Below are positions 33,574 to 42,785 of a stretch of 50,274 nucleotides of DNA, piece after piece (position 1 is the stretch's first letter; each line of letters starts with the position of its first letter). The notes under the pieces were generated by a model. It saw only the letters and a program-made list of their open reading frames with translations. It made no database searches and was not told the origin of the DNA. Both the position numbers and the translations under genes were made by a program. Source of the DNA: an uncultured Parvularculaceae bacterium (lineage in GTDB: Bacteria > Pseudomonadota > Alphaproteobacteria > Caulobacterales > Parvularculaceae); the NCBI GenBank assembly GCA_938015425.1, contig CALLPQ010000005.1, positions 1 to 50,274 of the forward strand, given 5' to 3'.

Positions 33574-36495
33574 ATGCCTGATAAATCAATGTCTGACAAA
33601 TCAAAGTCTGATGAGGCAGTCGATTATAAACAGAGTCTATTTTTGCCGAAGACGGATTTTCCTATGCGGGGCGGTTTGCCTAAACGTGAGCCCGAATGGT
33701 TAAAGCGTTGGGCGGATATGGATATGTATCGCCGTTTGCGTGATGATGCGAGCGATCGCCCGCTTTATGTACTTCATGATGGCCCCCCTTACGCGAATGG
33801 TCATCTTCACATGGGGCACGCCTTTAATAAGGTTTTAAAAGATTTGATTGTGCGTTCTCGTCAAATGATGGGGTTTAACTCTAATTATGTGCCGGGTTGG
33901 GATTGTCATGGGTTGCCAATTGAATGGAAGGTAGAAGAAATTTTCCGGGGTAAGGGGCGCAAAAAAGATGACGTGCCTTCGGCTGAGTTTCGCGAAGCCT
34001 GCCGTAAATATGCAGAAGAATGGGTTGAAATTCAGCGTAGGGAGTTTCAACGATATGGTATTGAAGGGGATTGGGAAAACCCGTACCTGACGATGAATTT
34101 TGACTCTGAGGCGGCAATCGTTCAAGAAATTTTAAAGTTTGCGGGTCAAGGCTTATTATATCGCGGTGCTAAACCGATTATGTGGTCTCCGGTTGAGCAA
34201 ACGGCTCTCGCGGAAGCGGAGATCGAATATCATGATCATCAATCGACAACGATCTGGGCAAAATTTCCGATTAAATCTGGTAATTATTCGCCTGCTGATA
34301 AATATTCAGGAACAAATATTGTAATCTGGACCACGACCCCATGGACCATTCCCGGGAATAGGGCCGTTTGTTACGGACCAAAACTTTCATACGGACTATA
34401 TGAAGTTAAAGCCATGAAAGCCGATCTGGAGTTTGAACCTTGGTCAAAACCGGGAGACCGGTTGATTGTTGGCGATGCATTGGCCGAAAGCGTGCGGGAA
34501 GCAGGGTTGATTGCTGATTGGACCCGCATAGATGATGTAATAGCAGATGATCTAAAGGGGATGAAATGCGACCACCCCTTAAAAGGGTTTGCGGGGGGAT
34601 ATGAATTTGAGGTGCCGTTATTGGACGGAGATCATGTAACCGATGATGCGGGTACGGGATTTGTTCATACGGCGCCGAGCCATGGGGCAGAAGATTATCT
34701 TGCGTGGATGCATCATGGGTTACCCCAAGGGGATATTCCCTACACGGTTGGGCCTGATGGTGCTTACACTGATGAAGCCCCGGGCTTTGAAGGAAAGAAA
34801 GTCTTGCGCACGGAAGGAAAAAAATCAGGCCAGGAAGGGGATGCGAATCCCAGCGTCATTAAAGCGATGATAGAGCAGGGCACGTTGTTGGCGCGTGGGC
34901 GATTGAAACATTCTTACCCCCATTCATGGCGATCCAAAGCGCCGGTTATTTTCCGCAATACGCCGCAATGGTTTATTCGTCTTGGTGAAAAAGGAGATGG
35001 CGGCTTGCGCGACACTGCGCTGAAGGCCATTGAAGATACTGTTTTCACGCCTGAATCGGGGCGTAAACGCATTCAAACCATGGTTGAAGGGCGCCCTGAC
35101 TGGTTGGTTTCTCGTCAACGGGCATGGGGTGTGCCGATTGCGGTGTTTGCAAACCGTGTCACGGGGGAACCTTTAAATGACGCGGCGGTGAATAAACGCA
35201 TTGTAGATGCGATTAAAAAACGCGGCGCAGACGCATGGTTTGATACACCATCCCAAGACTTTTTAGGAGATGGATATAAGGTTGAAGATTATGACAAAGT
35301 TGAAGACATTCTGGATGTCTGGTTTGACTCTGGTTCAACCCACGCATTTTGTCTTGAACAGCGCGATGATTTAAAATGGCCTGCAGATATATATCTGGAA
35401 GGGTCTGACCAGCATCGTGGTTGGTTCCAGTCTTCATTGTTGGAAAGTTGCGGCACAAGAGGCCGTGCCCCATTTGATAATATATTGACCCATGGATTTG
35501 TTCTTGACGGTAAGGGCTTTAAAATGTCCAAATCTATGGGCAATGTTGTGGATCCGGCCAAGATCATTTCTCAATATGGCGCTGATATTTTACGCATTTG
35601 GGTGGCAAGCTCCGATTATTCTGATGATTTGAGAATTGGTGACGAAGTTATTGGTTCGGCAGTTGATGCCTATCGCAAATTACGCAATACGCTCCGCTAT
35701 CTGTTGGGGGCACTTGATGGGTTTGAAGAAAGTGAAAGGCTAGACATTAGTGAAATGCCAGAGCTTGAGCGATATGTTTTGCATCTTTTGCATGTCACAG
35801 ATGAAAAAGTGCGCAAGGCTTATGATGAATTTGATTTTAAAACAGCTTGGCGATGCGTGCATGATTTGTGTGCGTTGGATTTGTCTGCTTTCTATCTCGA
35901 TATCAGAAAAGATAATTTATATTGTGATGATGTTAACTCACCCACGCGCCGTGCCTGTCGCACTGTGATGGATTTAATATTTGACCGGATCGTAACATGG
36001 TTAGCGCCAATTTGTGTGTTCACAATGGAGGAAGCGTTTTTATCGCGTCACCCCGATCAAGAAGATAGTTCTGTTCATCTGCAACAATTTAAACAGGTGC
36101 CAAATGAATGGCGCGATGATGCGTTAGCTAAAAAGTGGCAAGGATTGCGCAAGGTGCGCCGCGTCATTACGGGTGCCTTGGAAGTAGAGCGCCGTGAAAA
36201 ACGCATTGGGGCCAGTTTGGAAAATAGCCCTGAAGTCTTTATTCTTGATGCGGATGTTTATAATGCGTGCAAGACAGTTGATTTTGCTGAATTAACGATT
36301 ACATCCAAATTGACATTGACGCACGGTAAAGGGCCTGATGATGCATTTAGTCTGGAAGACACGCCGGATGTTGCTGTTGTGCCGCAAAAAGCTCAAGAGC
36401 AAAAATGTGGCCGCTGTTGGCGATATCTGGATGAAGTGGGTAAAATAGCCGATGCGCCTGAACTGTGTAACCGTTGCCACGATGTTTTGACATAA
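33574..36495 (+). CDS. ileS: isoleucyl-tRNA synthetase
   Basis: A 973-residue class I synthetase. The HIGH motif appears as PYANGHLHMGHAFNK (residue ~72), the CP1 editing domain includes WTTTPWTIPGNRAVCY and TGFVHTAPSHGAEDY, and KMSKS is in KGFKMSKSMGN (residue ~650). The C-terminal zinc finger is CGRCWRYLDEVG with CNRCHDVL. The chain is slightly longer than E. coli IleS (938). AGGAAAG is upstream of the ATG. A run of Asp/Ser/Lys at the N-terminus (KSMSDKSKSDEAVD) precedes the conserved FPMRGGLPKREP. lspA follows after 46 bases, a common alphaproteobacterial pairing. Confidence 0.97.
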   Translation: MPDKSMSDKSKSDEAVDYKQSLFLPKTDFPMRGGLPKREPEWLKRWADMDMYRRLRDDASDRPLYVLHDGPPYANGHLHMGHAFNKVLKDLIVRSRQMMGFNSNYVPGWDCHGLPIEWKVEEIFRGKGRKKDDVPSAEFREACRKYAEEWVEIQRREFQRYGIEGDWENPYLTMNFDSEAAIVQEILKFAGQGLLYRGAKPIMWSPVEQTALAEAEIEYHDHQSTTIWAKFPIKSGNYSPADKYSGTNIVIWTTTPWTIPGNRAVCYGPKLSYGLYEVKAMKADLEFEPWSKPGDRLIVGDALAESVREAGLIADWTRIDDVIADDLKGMKCDHPLKGFAGGYEFEVPLLDGDHVTDDAGTGFVHTAPSHGAEDYLAWMHHGLPQGDIPYTVGPDGAYTDEAPGFEGKKVLRTEGKKSGQEGDANPSVIKAMIEQGTLLARGRLKHSYPHSWRSKAPVIFRNTPQWFIRLGEKGDGGLRDTALKAIEDTVFTPESGRKRIQTMVEGRPDWLVSRQRAWGVPIAVFANRVTGEPLNDAAVNKRIVDAIKKRGADAWFDTPSQDFLGDGYKVEDYDKVEDILDVWFDSGSTHAFCLEQRDDLKWPADIYLEGSDQHRGWFQSSLLESCGTRGRAPFDNILTHGFVLDGKGFKMSKSMGNVVDPAKIISQYGADILRIWVASSDYSDDLRIGDEVIGSAVDAYRKLRNTLRYLLGALDGFEESERLDISEMPELERYVLHLLHVTDEKVRKAYDEFDFKTAWRCVHDLCALDLSAFYLDIRKDNLYCDDVNSPTRRACRTVMDLIFDRIVTWLAPICVFTMEEAFLSRHPDQEDSSVHLQQFKQVPNEWRDDALAKKWQGLRKVRRVITGALEVERREKRIGASLENSPEVFILDADVYNACKTVDFAELTITSKLTLTHGKGPDDAFSLEDTPDVAVVPQKAQEQKCGRCWRYLDEVGKIADAPELCNRCHDVLT

Positions 36496-36541
36496 TGATG
36501 TAGCACTCTAAATTGGCTAAGAAGATAATAGGGCGGATTTG

Positions 36542-37111
36542 ATGACAGACCCCGATGTAAATAGCGTTGATACTGAAAAGCCGATCCCGATGTCTCGAAA
36601 ATTGGAGCTTTGGAGGGAGGCAGCGAAGGCCAATCCGTTCTTTGGTATTACGCTGCTTGGTGCGTTGGTGATCTTTTTACTGGATCAGGCCACCAAAATC
36701 TGGATTGTGAAGGTGGTTCGTTTACCAGAGCTTCGCAACATTGATTTGGGACCGCTGCTTGATTTTAGTTATGTGCAAAATCGGGGTGCTAGCTTTGGCA
36801 TGTTGGCGGGGGGCATGGCCTCGCGGGTGATTTTGTCTTTATTTGCCCTTACCATAGTCGGGGTTTTGATATCATGGTTGGCAACAATCGGGCGGCGCTT
36901 GGCGGCCATTGGCATTGCTTTTATCATTGGCGGTGCGTTAGGGAACGTGGTTGATCGGGTTCTTTATGGGTATGTAATTGATTTTATTGATTTTTCAGCG
37001 CTTTATTTTCCGTGGGTTTTTAATGTTGCGGATATATCCATCAATATCGGGTTAGCATGTTTAATCGTTGATGCCTTTCTGGATTACAAATCAACAACGA
37101 AAAAAGACTAA
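36542..37111 (+). CDS. lspA: lipoprotein signal peptidase (signal peptidase II)
   Basis: A 189-residue inner-membrane aspartic protease that removes signal peptides from prolipoproteins. Four hydrophobic helices are visible, with LLDQATKIWIVKVV, VQNRGASFGMLAGG, and the two catalytic-aspartate motifs GNVVDRVLYGYVIDFI and VFNVADISINIG. The N-terminal ~35 residues are an extra hydrophilic arm. The frame opens at TTG 36539, and ATG 36542 is the likely start. It lies between ileS and a DUF3035 lipoprotein; this window encodes several of its likely substrates (OmpA-family, kelch and DUF3035 lipoproteins). Confidence 0.95.
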   Translation: MTDPDVNSVDTEKPIPMSRKLELWREAAKANPFFGITLLGALVIFLLDQATKIWIVKVVRLPELRNIDLGPLLDFSYVQNRGASFGMLAGGMASRVILSLFALTIVGVLISWLATIGRRLAAIGIAFIIGGALGNVVDRVLYGYVIDFIDFSALYFPWVFNVADISINIGLACLIVDAFLDYKSTTKKD

Positions 37112-37186
37112 TAAAAGTCGTAGTGCAGCGCTTGGCGTTTGCCTGATTGCCTGTTATAAAGTCCATAGCTTTGGAGTAATTAAATT

Positions 37187-37762
37187 ATGACAACAATTTC
37201 ATCTTCTATCCGTTCTGGCTTTAAAATAGCCATTGCCGGAATTGCCATTGTCGGGCTCAGTGCCTGTGGTAGCCTAGGGAATTCAATAGGCGGGAAAGCC
37301 GCACCGGATGAATTTGCGATTGCGACTAAAGCGCCTTTGGTTGTTCCCCCTGATTTTTCATTACGCCCGCCAAAACCCGGTGAGTCACGCCCGCAAGAGC
37401 TTTCGGCGTCTGAACGCGCCCGTCAGGTATTGTTGGGAGATACAAATGCGTCGCCGCCAAGCGAGGGTGAGGTATTATTGTTGAGAAAATCCGGTGCTGT
37501 TTCTGCTGACCGGAATATCCGCAATATCCTAAGTGCTGAAAATGGCGGCCGCGGTGAGAAAGACGCAGGACTTGCCAATCAGCTCATATTCTGGAAATTC
37601 AATAGCGACGGTAGTTTTGACGATAGTGTTGCTCCGTTGCGCGTAGATGACCCGGAAGCTTGGATGGCTGAGCGTAATGACACTATCAAAAAGGTTTTAG
37701 GCGAAAATGGTCAAGTTAAAATTGGCCGTTCTAAAGCCCTAAATCTTCCCGGTGTTTTTTAA
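37187..37762 (+). CDS. DUF3035-family lipoprotein
   Basis: A 191-residue lipoprotein with signal peptide FKIAIAGIAIVGLSAC (lipobox LSAC, cysteine near residue 27). The body contains PDEFAIATKAPLVVPPDFSL and ASERARQVLLGD, typical of the DUF3035 family found next to lspA in Alphaproteobacteria, whose members are thought to act at the outer membrane, possibly with the BAM machinery. GGAG is about 11 bases before the ATG. The role is inferred from family and context only. Confidence 0.88.
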   Translation: MTTISSSIRSGFKIAIAGIAIVGLSACGSLGNSIGGKAAPDEFAIATKAPLVVPPDFSLRPPKPGESRPQELSASERARQVLLGDTNASPPSEGEVLLLRKSGAVSADRNIRNILSAENGGRGEKDAGLANQLIFWKFNSDGSFDDSVAPLRVDDPEAWMAERNDTIKKVLGENGQVKIGRSKALNLPGVF

Positions 37763-37825
37763 TAGGCTATTATTGATCGGCTCATGATCGATTTGCTTTG
37801 CTATTGATATGAAGCGTGTGGGAAA

Positions 37826-39886
37826 ATGCGCCTTTCGTTAGGTTTGCTTTTGCGCAATAATATTTGCATGGCGAATCAATCTTCAACTGCACCTGCTTCT
37901 AAAAACTCGGATTCTCTTAAGTCTGCTTCTCTTAAGTCCGCTTCTCATAAGCCCGCTTCTGGGGGGCAGCGCCCTGTTATTCATCGCTTGCCCGTTGATG
38001 CTGTGAACCGCATAGCGGCGGGAGAAGTGATTGAACGCCCCGCAGCGGCGATTAAAGAATTGGTTGAAAATAGCCTTGATGCAGGGGCCAGCCAGATTGA
38101 CATAGAGATCACCAATGGCGGCAAAACCGCTTTCACGGTGGTTGATAATGGCTGCGGTATGAGCGTTGATGAAATGCGTTTAGCGATGGAACGTCATGCA
38201 ACATCAAAGCTTACGGCGGGGCCAAGCGGCGATTATGATTTAATGAATATCGCAACCATGGGGTTCAGGGGGGAAGCTTTGCCGTCTATTGGTGCGGTTG
38301 CCCGTCTTGATATGACCTCAAAGATTGAAGGGGCTGATCAGGCTTGGACATTATCTGTGCACGGTTCAACTATGCATGATCCAAAACCGGCAGCTTTTAA
38401 CGGATATGGTACGCGCATAGAAGTGCGTGATTTATTTTATGCAACGCCGGCCCGCCTTAAATTTTTAAAATCGGATAGTGCGGAAAGCACAGTGATCGGT
38501 GATGTGATCCGCCGTCTTGCTATGGCGCGGCCAGATGTGGGTTTTTCTCTGGTCTCGGGAGGTCGAAAAACTTTCTTTTATGGACCGTGTGATCTCACTA
38601 AAACTGGCAAGTTAAAACGCCTTGGGGAGATTATGGGAGCGGGCTTTGCTGAAAACGCAATCGCGATCAATGCTGAACGCGAAGGCGCCAAAGTCACCGG
38701 GTTTGCAGGGTTGCCAACATTTAACCGCGGAATGGCCGACAAACAATATTTATTTGTAAACGGAAGACCTATTCGTGACCGGTTGGTCTCGGGTGCGGTG
38801 CGTGCGGCCTATGCTGATTTTTTAGCGCGTGATCGTCATCCCGTTGTGGCTTTGTTTTTGGAGTGTCCACCGGAATTGGTTGACGTGAATGTGCATCCGG
38901 CAAAAACCGAAGTGAGATTTAGGGATTCGGGGATTGTACGGGGTCTCTTAGTTGGGGCGCTGCGCCACGGTTTGGCCGATGCGGGGCATCGTTCATCAAC
39001 CACTACCTCGAATTATGCCCTTGGTAAAATGAATACAGGCGGATCTGGCCAAAATACAATCCCTCAAGGGGGGTATGCCTCTTTAAATAGAGGCAGATAT
39101 CCAAGTTTGCCGCCAAACCCTTTTGCGCCAGCTGAACATCATTATTCTGATCACCAAAATCTCAATAATCCAGATAATGCCGGACTATATGAAAACGCTA
39201 ACTCCTTTGAAGGGGTTGATAATCCTTCTGCCAGAGTTGAAACCGTTGACCCTGTGACGGGTGCAACCCCATATAGCGCGGAACAAAATAGTGGGGAGGC
39301 CATAAATTATCCCCTGGGTGCGGCACGGGCGCAATTGCATCGAACATATGTGGTTTCGCAGACCGAGGATGGTTTGATTATTGTTGATCAGCATGCGGCG
39401 CATGAACGGTTGGTCTATGAAAAAATGAAAGCCACCCTTGAGGCAGGGCAAGTGGCGCGGCAAGGATTGCTTATTCCCGAGATTGTGGAGATGGAACCTC
39501 GCGAGGTGGAATTATTGGAAGAGCATGGGGCGAGTTTTGCCGAGCTTGGCCTTGTGATGGAGCGATTTGGCGATGACGCGATGATGGTGCGGGAAACACC
39601 CTCTATGTTGGGAGAAGTTAATGTTGCAGGATTATTGGCGGCCCTTGCGGCTGATTTAATTCAATTTGGTGAAGGTCTTGTGTTGAAAGAACGGTTGGAA
39701 GAAGTCTGTAGCTCTATGGCGTGTCATGGATCTATTCGTGCAGGGCGGCCAATGTCTGGGCCGGAGATGGATGCGCTTTTACGGCAGATGGAAAAAACCC
39801 CTTATTCGGGCCAGTGTAATCATGGTCGCCCCACCTATGTGGAGCTAAAGCTAGCGGATATTGAGCGCCTTTTCGGGCGGCGATAG
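37826..39886 (+). CDS. mutL: DNA mismatch repair protein MutL
   Basis: A ~686-residue MutL. The GHKL ATPase motifs are AAIKELVENSLDAGAS, VDNGCGM and MGFRGEALPSIG; the C-terminal endonuclease motif DQHAAHERLVYE fits DQHA-x2-E-x4-E, with ACHGSIRAGRP and QCNHGRPTYVEL also present, so nicking activity is expected. The start is uncertain: ATG 37826 has GGGA only two to three bases upstream, while ATG 37868 (MANQSS) has no ribosome site. The N-terminus before the ATPase domain is a low-complexity arm with three five-residue repeats SLKSA/SLKSA/SHKPA, encoded by a 15-nt tandem repeat at 37913-37957. The middle linker is Asn/Pro/Gly-rich. Confidence 0.93.
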   Translation: MRLSLGLLLRNNICMANQSSTAPASKNSDSLKSASLKSASHKPASGGQRPVIHRLPVDAVNRIAAGEVIERPAAAIKELVENSLDAGASQIDIEITNGGKTAFTVVDNGCGMSVDEMRLAMERHATSKLTAGPSGDYDLMNIATMGFRGEALPSIGAVARLDMTSKIEGADQAWTLSVHGSTMHDPKPAAFNGYGTRIEVRDLFYATPARLKFLKSDSAESTVIGDVIRRLAMARPDVGFSLVSGGRKTFFYGPCDLTKTGKLKRLGEIMGAGFAENAIAINAEREGAKVTGFAGLPTFNRGMADKQYLFVNGRPIRDRLVSGAVRAAYADFLARDRHPVVALFLECPPELVDVNVHPAKTEVRFRDSGIVRGLLVGALRHGLADAGHRSSTTTSNYALGKMNTGGSGQNTIPQGGYASLNRGRYPSLPPNPFAPAEHHYSDHQNLNNPDNAGLYENANSFEGVDNPSARVETVDPVTGATPYSAEQNSGEAINYPLGAARAQLHRTYVVSQTEDGLIIVDQHAAHERLVYEKMKATLEAGQVARQGLLIPEIVEMEPREVELLEEHGASFAELGLVMERFGDDAMMVRETPSMLGEVNVAGLLAALAADLIQFGEGLVLKERLEEVCSSMACHGSIRAGRPMSGPEMDALLRQMEKTPYSGQCNHGRPTYVELKLADIERLFGRR

Positions 39887-39926
39887 GGGGCTGGCCATCC
39901 ATCACACCCTATTGGGTTTAATGTGC

Positions 39927-39971
39927 CAGTTTTTCACGTTTAGGTTTTTCATGTTTAAGTTTTTCATGTTT
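39927..39971. repeat. 15-nt tandem repeat, three copies
   Basis: CAGTTTTTCACGTTT, AGGTTTTTCATGTTT and AAGTTTTTCATGTTT are adjacent, followed by a partial CAGTTTGCATTTGG. The array lies just downstream of mutL in a T-rich stretch. Confidence 0.85.
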
Positions 39972-40050
39972 CAGTTTGCATTTGGTCATTTGAATTTAGC
40001 CAAGAGGGGCGTTAAGCTATAATAAGCGTTTTGAATATGGAGGTTGCAAG

Positions 40051-40803
40051 ATGAATAGATTTTGTAAATCTTTTGTTGGTGGGTTAATGATGACCCTTCC
40101 GGCGAGTTTGATTTTTATGCATATTAAAGCTGAGGCGTTGGAAACTATAGAAACTCCTAATGCCGAATTGGAGTTTTCGAACTTGATGCAGGACACACCA
40201 AAGCCCGATAAAATTAAAACTGTCGTAACCAACATTACCGAAGCCAAGATGGATGGCCCCGCTTTATACGAACCTATGCAGGTTTTTGCAAAAATGGATG
40301 GGTTGTTGATGCACGCTAAATGGATAGGGGATGACGGCAATACTATTGAGGATATTTCTTACTCGGAAATAATCCTTGATGGGCGAGGGTTTCAATCGAC
40401 CCACCAATTTGCTGATGGGGGCTATGGAGGACGGGCCATCTATTTTTATGATGAAGGAAAGAGAGACTATATCTTTCATTATTTTACAACCGCGGGATTT
40501 CATACCACAGGTAGTGTTGAAATGAATGAAAATGGCTTTACCGCCACCGAAAAAGTAAATGGGCATGATACCATTGATGAAGTGCATTCGAGTGTGCAAT
40601 TTAATGGTCAGGAAATGATTGTTTCTGCACGGTATAAAAATAATGATGGTACGTGGAGAGAAGGAATGGAACGCACTTATAAACCGTTTAAAGGAAAACC
40701 ACCTTTTTTAAAAAAGAGAAATAAAACCGCAGAGCGCATTCGTGAACTTGCCAAAAAAGGCCCTTTTAAAGAAGCCCCGATTAAAATGGACCCTGTTAAA
40801 TGA
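40051..40803 (+). CDS. hypothetical exported protein
   Basis: A 250-residue protein of unknown family. The N-terminus ([20 protein letters not shown] then IFMHIKAEA) looks like a signal peptide. The body is polar and probably beta-rich, with [33 protein letters not shown] and [20 protein letters not shown], and the last ~40 residues are strongly basic ([18 protein letters not shown]). GGAGG is seven bases before the ATG. Its stop overlaps the start of the nitroreductase (ATGA at 40800), so the two are translated together; the pairing hints at a shared role, but none can be named. Confidence 0.7.
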   Translation: MNRFCKSFVGGLMMTLPASLIFMHIKAEALETIETPNAELEFSNLMQDTPKPDKIKTVVTNITEAKMDGPALYEPMQVFAKMDGLLMHAKWIGDDGNTIEDISYSEIILDGRGFQSTHQFADGGYGGRAIYFYDEGKRDYIFHYFTTAGFHTTGSVEMNENGFTATEKVNGHDTIDEVHSSVQFNGQEMIVSARYKNNDGTWREGMERTYKPFKGKPPFLKKRNKTAERIRELAKKGPFKEAPIKMDPVK

Positions 40804-41495
40804 CCCCTCAACCTGAAGAACCTGTATTTCGCACGTTAGCACAATTGAATGATTTTATCGACTTCCCCCATGAAGAGATGAAAATCCGCGCAAAGACATT
40901 TTTTGAAGACTTGGCGCGGCGGCATACAATCCGGGATTTTTTGCCAGATCCGATCGAGCTAAGTGTTATTGAAGATTGTATTGCGGCGGCGGGGCGCGCG
41001 CCAAGCGGTGCGAACCATCAACCGTGGCATTTTGCTGTGGTCCAAGACCAAAAGATGAAACATGAAATTCGACTTGCAGCAGAAGCAGAAGAACGCGCCT
41101 TTTATGGGGGAAAAGCCAGTGATGAATGGCTTGATGCGCTGGCCCCGATTGGTACAGATGCCAACAAGCCTTTTTTAGAAATTGCCCCTTACTTAATTGC
41201 TATATTCGCCCAAAAACGCGGCGGGGTTGAAGTGGGCATGGATCATAAAAATTACTATATTAATGAATCTGTGGGTATTGCCACAGGGTTTTTAATCGCC
41301 GCCTTGCACCATGCAGGCCTTGCAACCTTAACCCACACCCCCAACCCGATGAGTTTTCTAAACGATAAGCTGGGCCGCCCTAAAACGGAAAAACCGTTTT
41401 TATTGCTGGTTGTAGGCAAGCCATCAATGCAGGCAACTGTGCCCGAACATGCATTGGTCAAAAAACCGCTTAAAGATATTATGAGTGTGTTTTAA
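40800..41495 (+). CDS. nitroreductase-family protein
   Basis: A 231-residue FMN-dependent oxidoreductase of the nitroreductase superfamily. The N-terminal motif [14 protein letters not shown] and the FMN-phosphate segment [19 protein letters not shown] are clear, and [17 protein letters not shown] and [17 protein letters not shown] complete the core. Members reduce nitroaromatics, quinones or flavins, or act as dehydrogenases; substrate unknown. It overlaps the preceding exported protein gene by four bases. No signal peptide is seen, so it should be cytoplasmic while its partner is exported. Confidence 0.88.
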   Translation: MTPQPEEPVFRTLAQLNDFIDFPHEEMKIRAKTFFEDLARRHTIRDFLPDPIELSVIEDCIAAAGRAPSGANHQPWHFAVVQDQKMKHEIRLAAEAEERAFYGGKASDEWLDALAPIGTDANKPFLEIAPYLIAIFAQKRGGVEVGMDHKNYYINESVGIATGFLIAALHHAGLATLTHTPNPMSFLNDKLGRPKTEKPFLLLVVGKPSMQATVPEHALVKKPLKDIMSVF

Positions 41496-41644
41496 ATTTT
41501 ATGTCAGGGTGCCAAATTGTTTTAGATGCTGATACTTCTTAGGCTCTTAGCCTTAAAACGATAGAGCCGGATTAGCAGGAAATTATTGAAGCTAACGTGT
41601 GATAACAACCTGCTGAAGGTATTTTGTGATTTTTGATCCAGACT

Positions 41645-42007
41645 TTAAGATGAAGTAGATAGAGCAAGCTTTAATCTGTATATATCCTTTTGGATTGCGC
41701 GCCTGTTCATTCGCATATTTAGCCACATTTTTAAGGCGATCTGGGCAGAATTAAGCATAATCGCAAGGGCGGCAAACAGAATTTGCTCACGTGTAGTCTC
41801 CGCGTGAAAGGCGCAAATCAAAAAATAAATTAAAAACCCGCTAGCCACTAGCGTAGCAATCCAGCCCATAATATTCAAAACCCTGTCAGGCCCCTTTAAG
41901 CTGTTAAAGACTTCTTTATAATAATTCACCTCGTTCATAGTCTCGGTTAAAAACTCCTGATCTTCTTGGGTCAGAGCTGTTTTAAGTTGTTCATCAAATT
42001 CATTCAT
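41645..42007 (-). CDS. small membrane protein downstream of ECF sigma factor (DUF6768-like)
   Basis: A 120-residue protein with a polar N-terminus and two membrane helices (VLNIMGWIATLVASGFLIYF and ILFAALAIMLNSAQIALKMW), ending in a basic tail. It resembles small membrane proteins of the DUF6768 type that are found directly after ECF sigma genes. It overlaps the sigma C-terminal frame by eight bases (42000-42007), which implies translational coupling. It could act as a membrane-bound partner or anti-sigma factor, an inference from position only. Confidence 0.65.
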   Translation of the reverse strand: MNEFDEQLKTALTQEDQEFLTETMNEVNYYKEVFNSLKGPDRVLNIMGWIATLVASGFLIYFLICAFHAETTREQILFAALAIMLNSAQIALKMWLNMRMNRRAIQKDIYRLKLALSTSS

Positions 42008-42667
42008 TACAAGTTCCTTTGGTTGCTTCGTGAGCTGATTTTAAGTGAGAGCGCGCAGTATAGAGGCGTGATTTTACGGTTCCTTGAGCAAGATGAAAAC
42101 ATCTTGATATCTCTTTTATCGACATTCCCTCGATATAAAACGCAAATAAAACCTCTTGATCTGTGGGGGACAACATGCGGATAAGGTCTCGTAGATGATC
42201 AATCGTGTTTTTTGTGTTTGTTTCGCTGCTTGTTGTATTTTGACTAATATCAATCTGTGTGCGCATTTCATGAGTTATTTTGCGCTCGCGTTGTTGGCGT
42301 TTTATGTGATCTGCTGCGCGATTTCGGAAATGGTATAAGCCCATGGGCCAAAATTTTTTGGTGTTTCTAACCGATGAATGTTTTTTGCGATTGCTATTGC
42401 AGATTCTTGCATAATGTCATGTGCGTCTTCACGATGTCTGATTAATTGTTGGGCATGTCTTAATAATCTTGGGTGCCAACGGCGATATAATAAAGAAAAA
42501 GCACGGCGATCTCCTTCCATGGAGAGAATTACCTGCATCTCATCTAAAGCATCAATTTGGTTTATGGCTGATTTCTTGCCCAAAACTGAACCTTTCGCTT
42601 GCTTCCTACACAATAGTCTATTGTGAGCCAGATTCGGTTCATTTAGTTTTTTAAACCCAGAAAACAC
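42000..42667 (-). pseudogene. ECF-type sigma factor interrupted by a frameshift
   Basis: Two overlapping minus-strand frames encode the halves of one sigma-70 family protein. The first (from 42667) carries region 2, with AFSLLYRRWHPRLLRHAQQL and REDAHDIMQESAIAIAKN, and runs to FGPWAYTI before ending at a stop near 42302. The second carries RNRAADHIKRQQRE and region 4 (LSPTDQEVLFAFYIEGMSIK followed by EISRCFHLAQGTVKSRLYTA). Adding one T in the ATTTCC at about 42325-42331 joins them as WAYTIFRNRAADHIKR, giving a normal ECF factor of about 222 residues. It is therefore either a recent pseudogene or a sequencing error in a T-run. I found no slippery heptamer to suggest programmed shifting. No cognate anti-sigma factor is obvious except the adjacent membrane protein. 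Confidence 0.85.
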
Positions 42668-42710
42668 TCTTTGTGATGGGGGTATATTGATATTGGTCGT
42701 ATTTTAGACC

Positions 42711-42740
42711 AAAAAATGCCCCCACAAATGTGAGGGCATT
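42711..42740 (-). terminator. rho-independent terminator after ctrA
   Basis: AATGCCCTCACA and TGTGGGGGCATT (minus strand) form a 12-pair stem with one G-T pair around a two-base loop, followed by TTTTTT on the ctrA-sense side. It separates ctrA from the sigma gene downstream on the same strand. Confidence 0.9.
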
Positions 42741-42785
42741 AAATTTTGGCGTTATTTTATTATTATAGCTTTTGCAATTTACAAA

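Noticed and set aside
42302-42344. Programmed ribosomal frameshift in the sigma factor
   Set aside because: The local sequence ATTTCCGA has no X-XXY-YYZ slippery heptamer and no evident downstream structure; a lost T is simpler.
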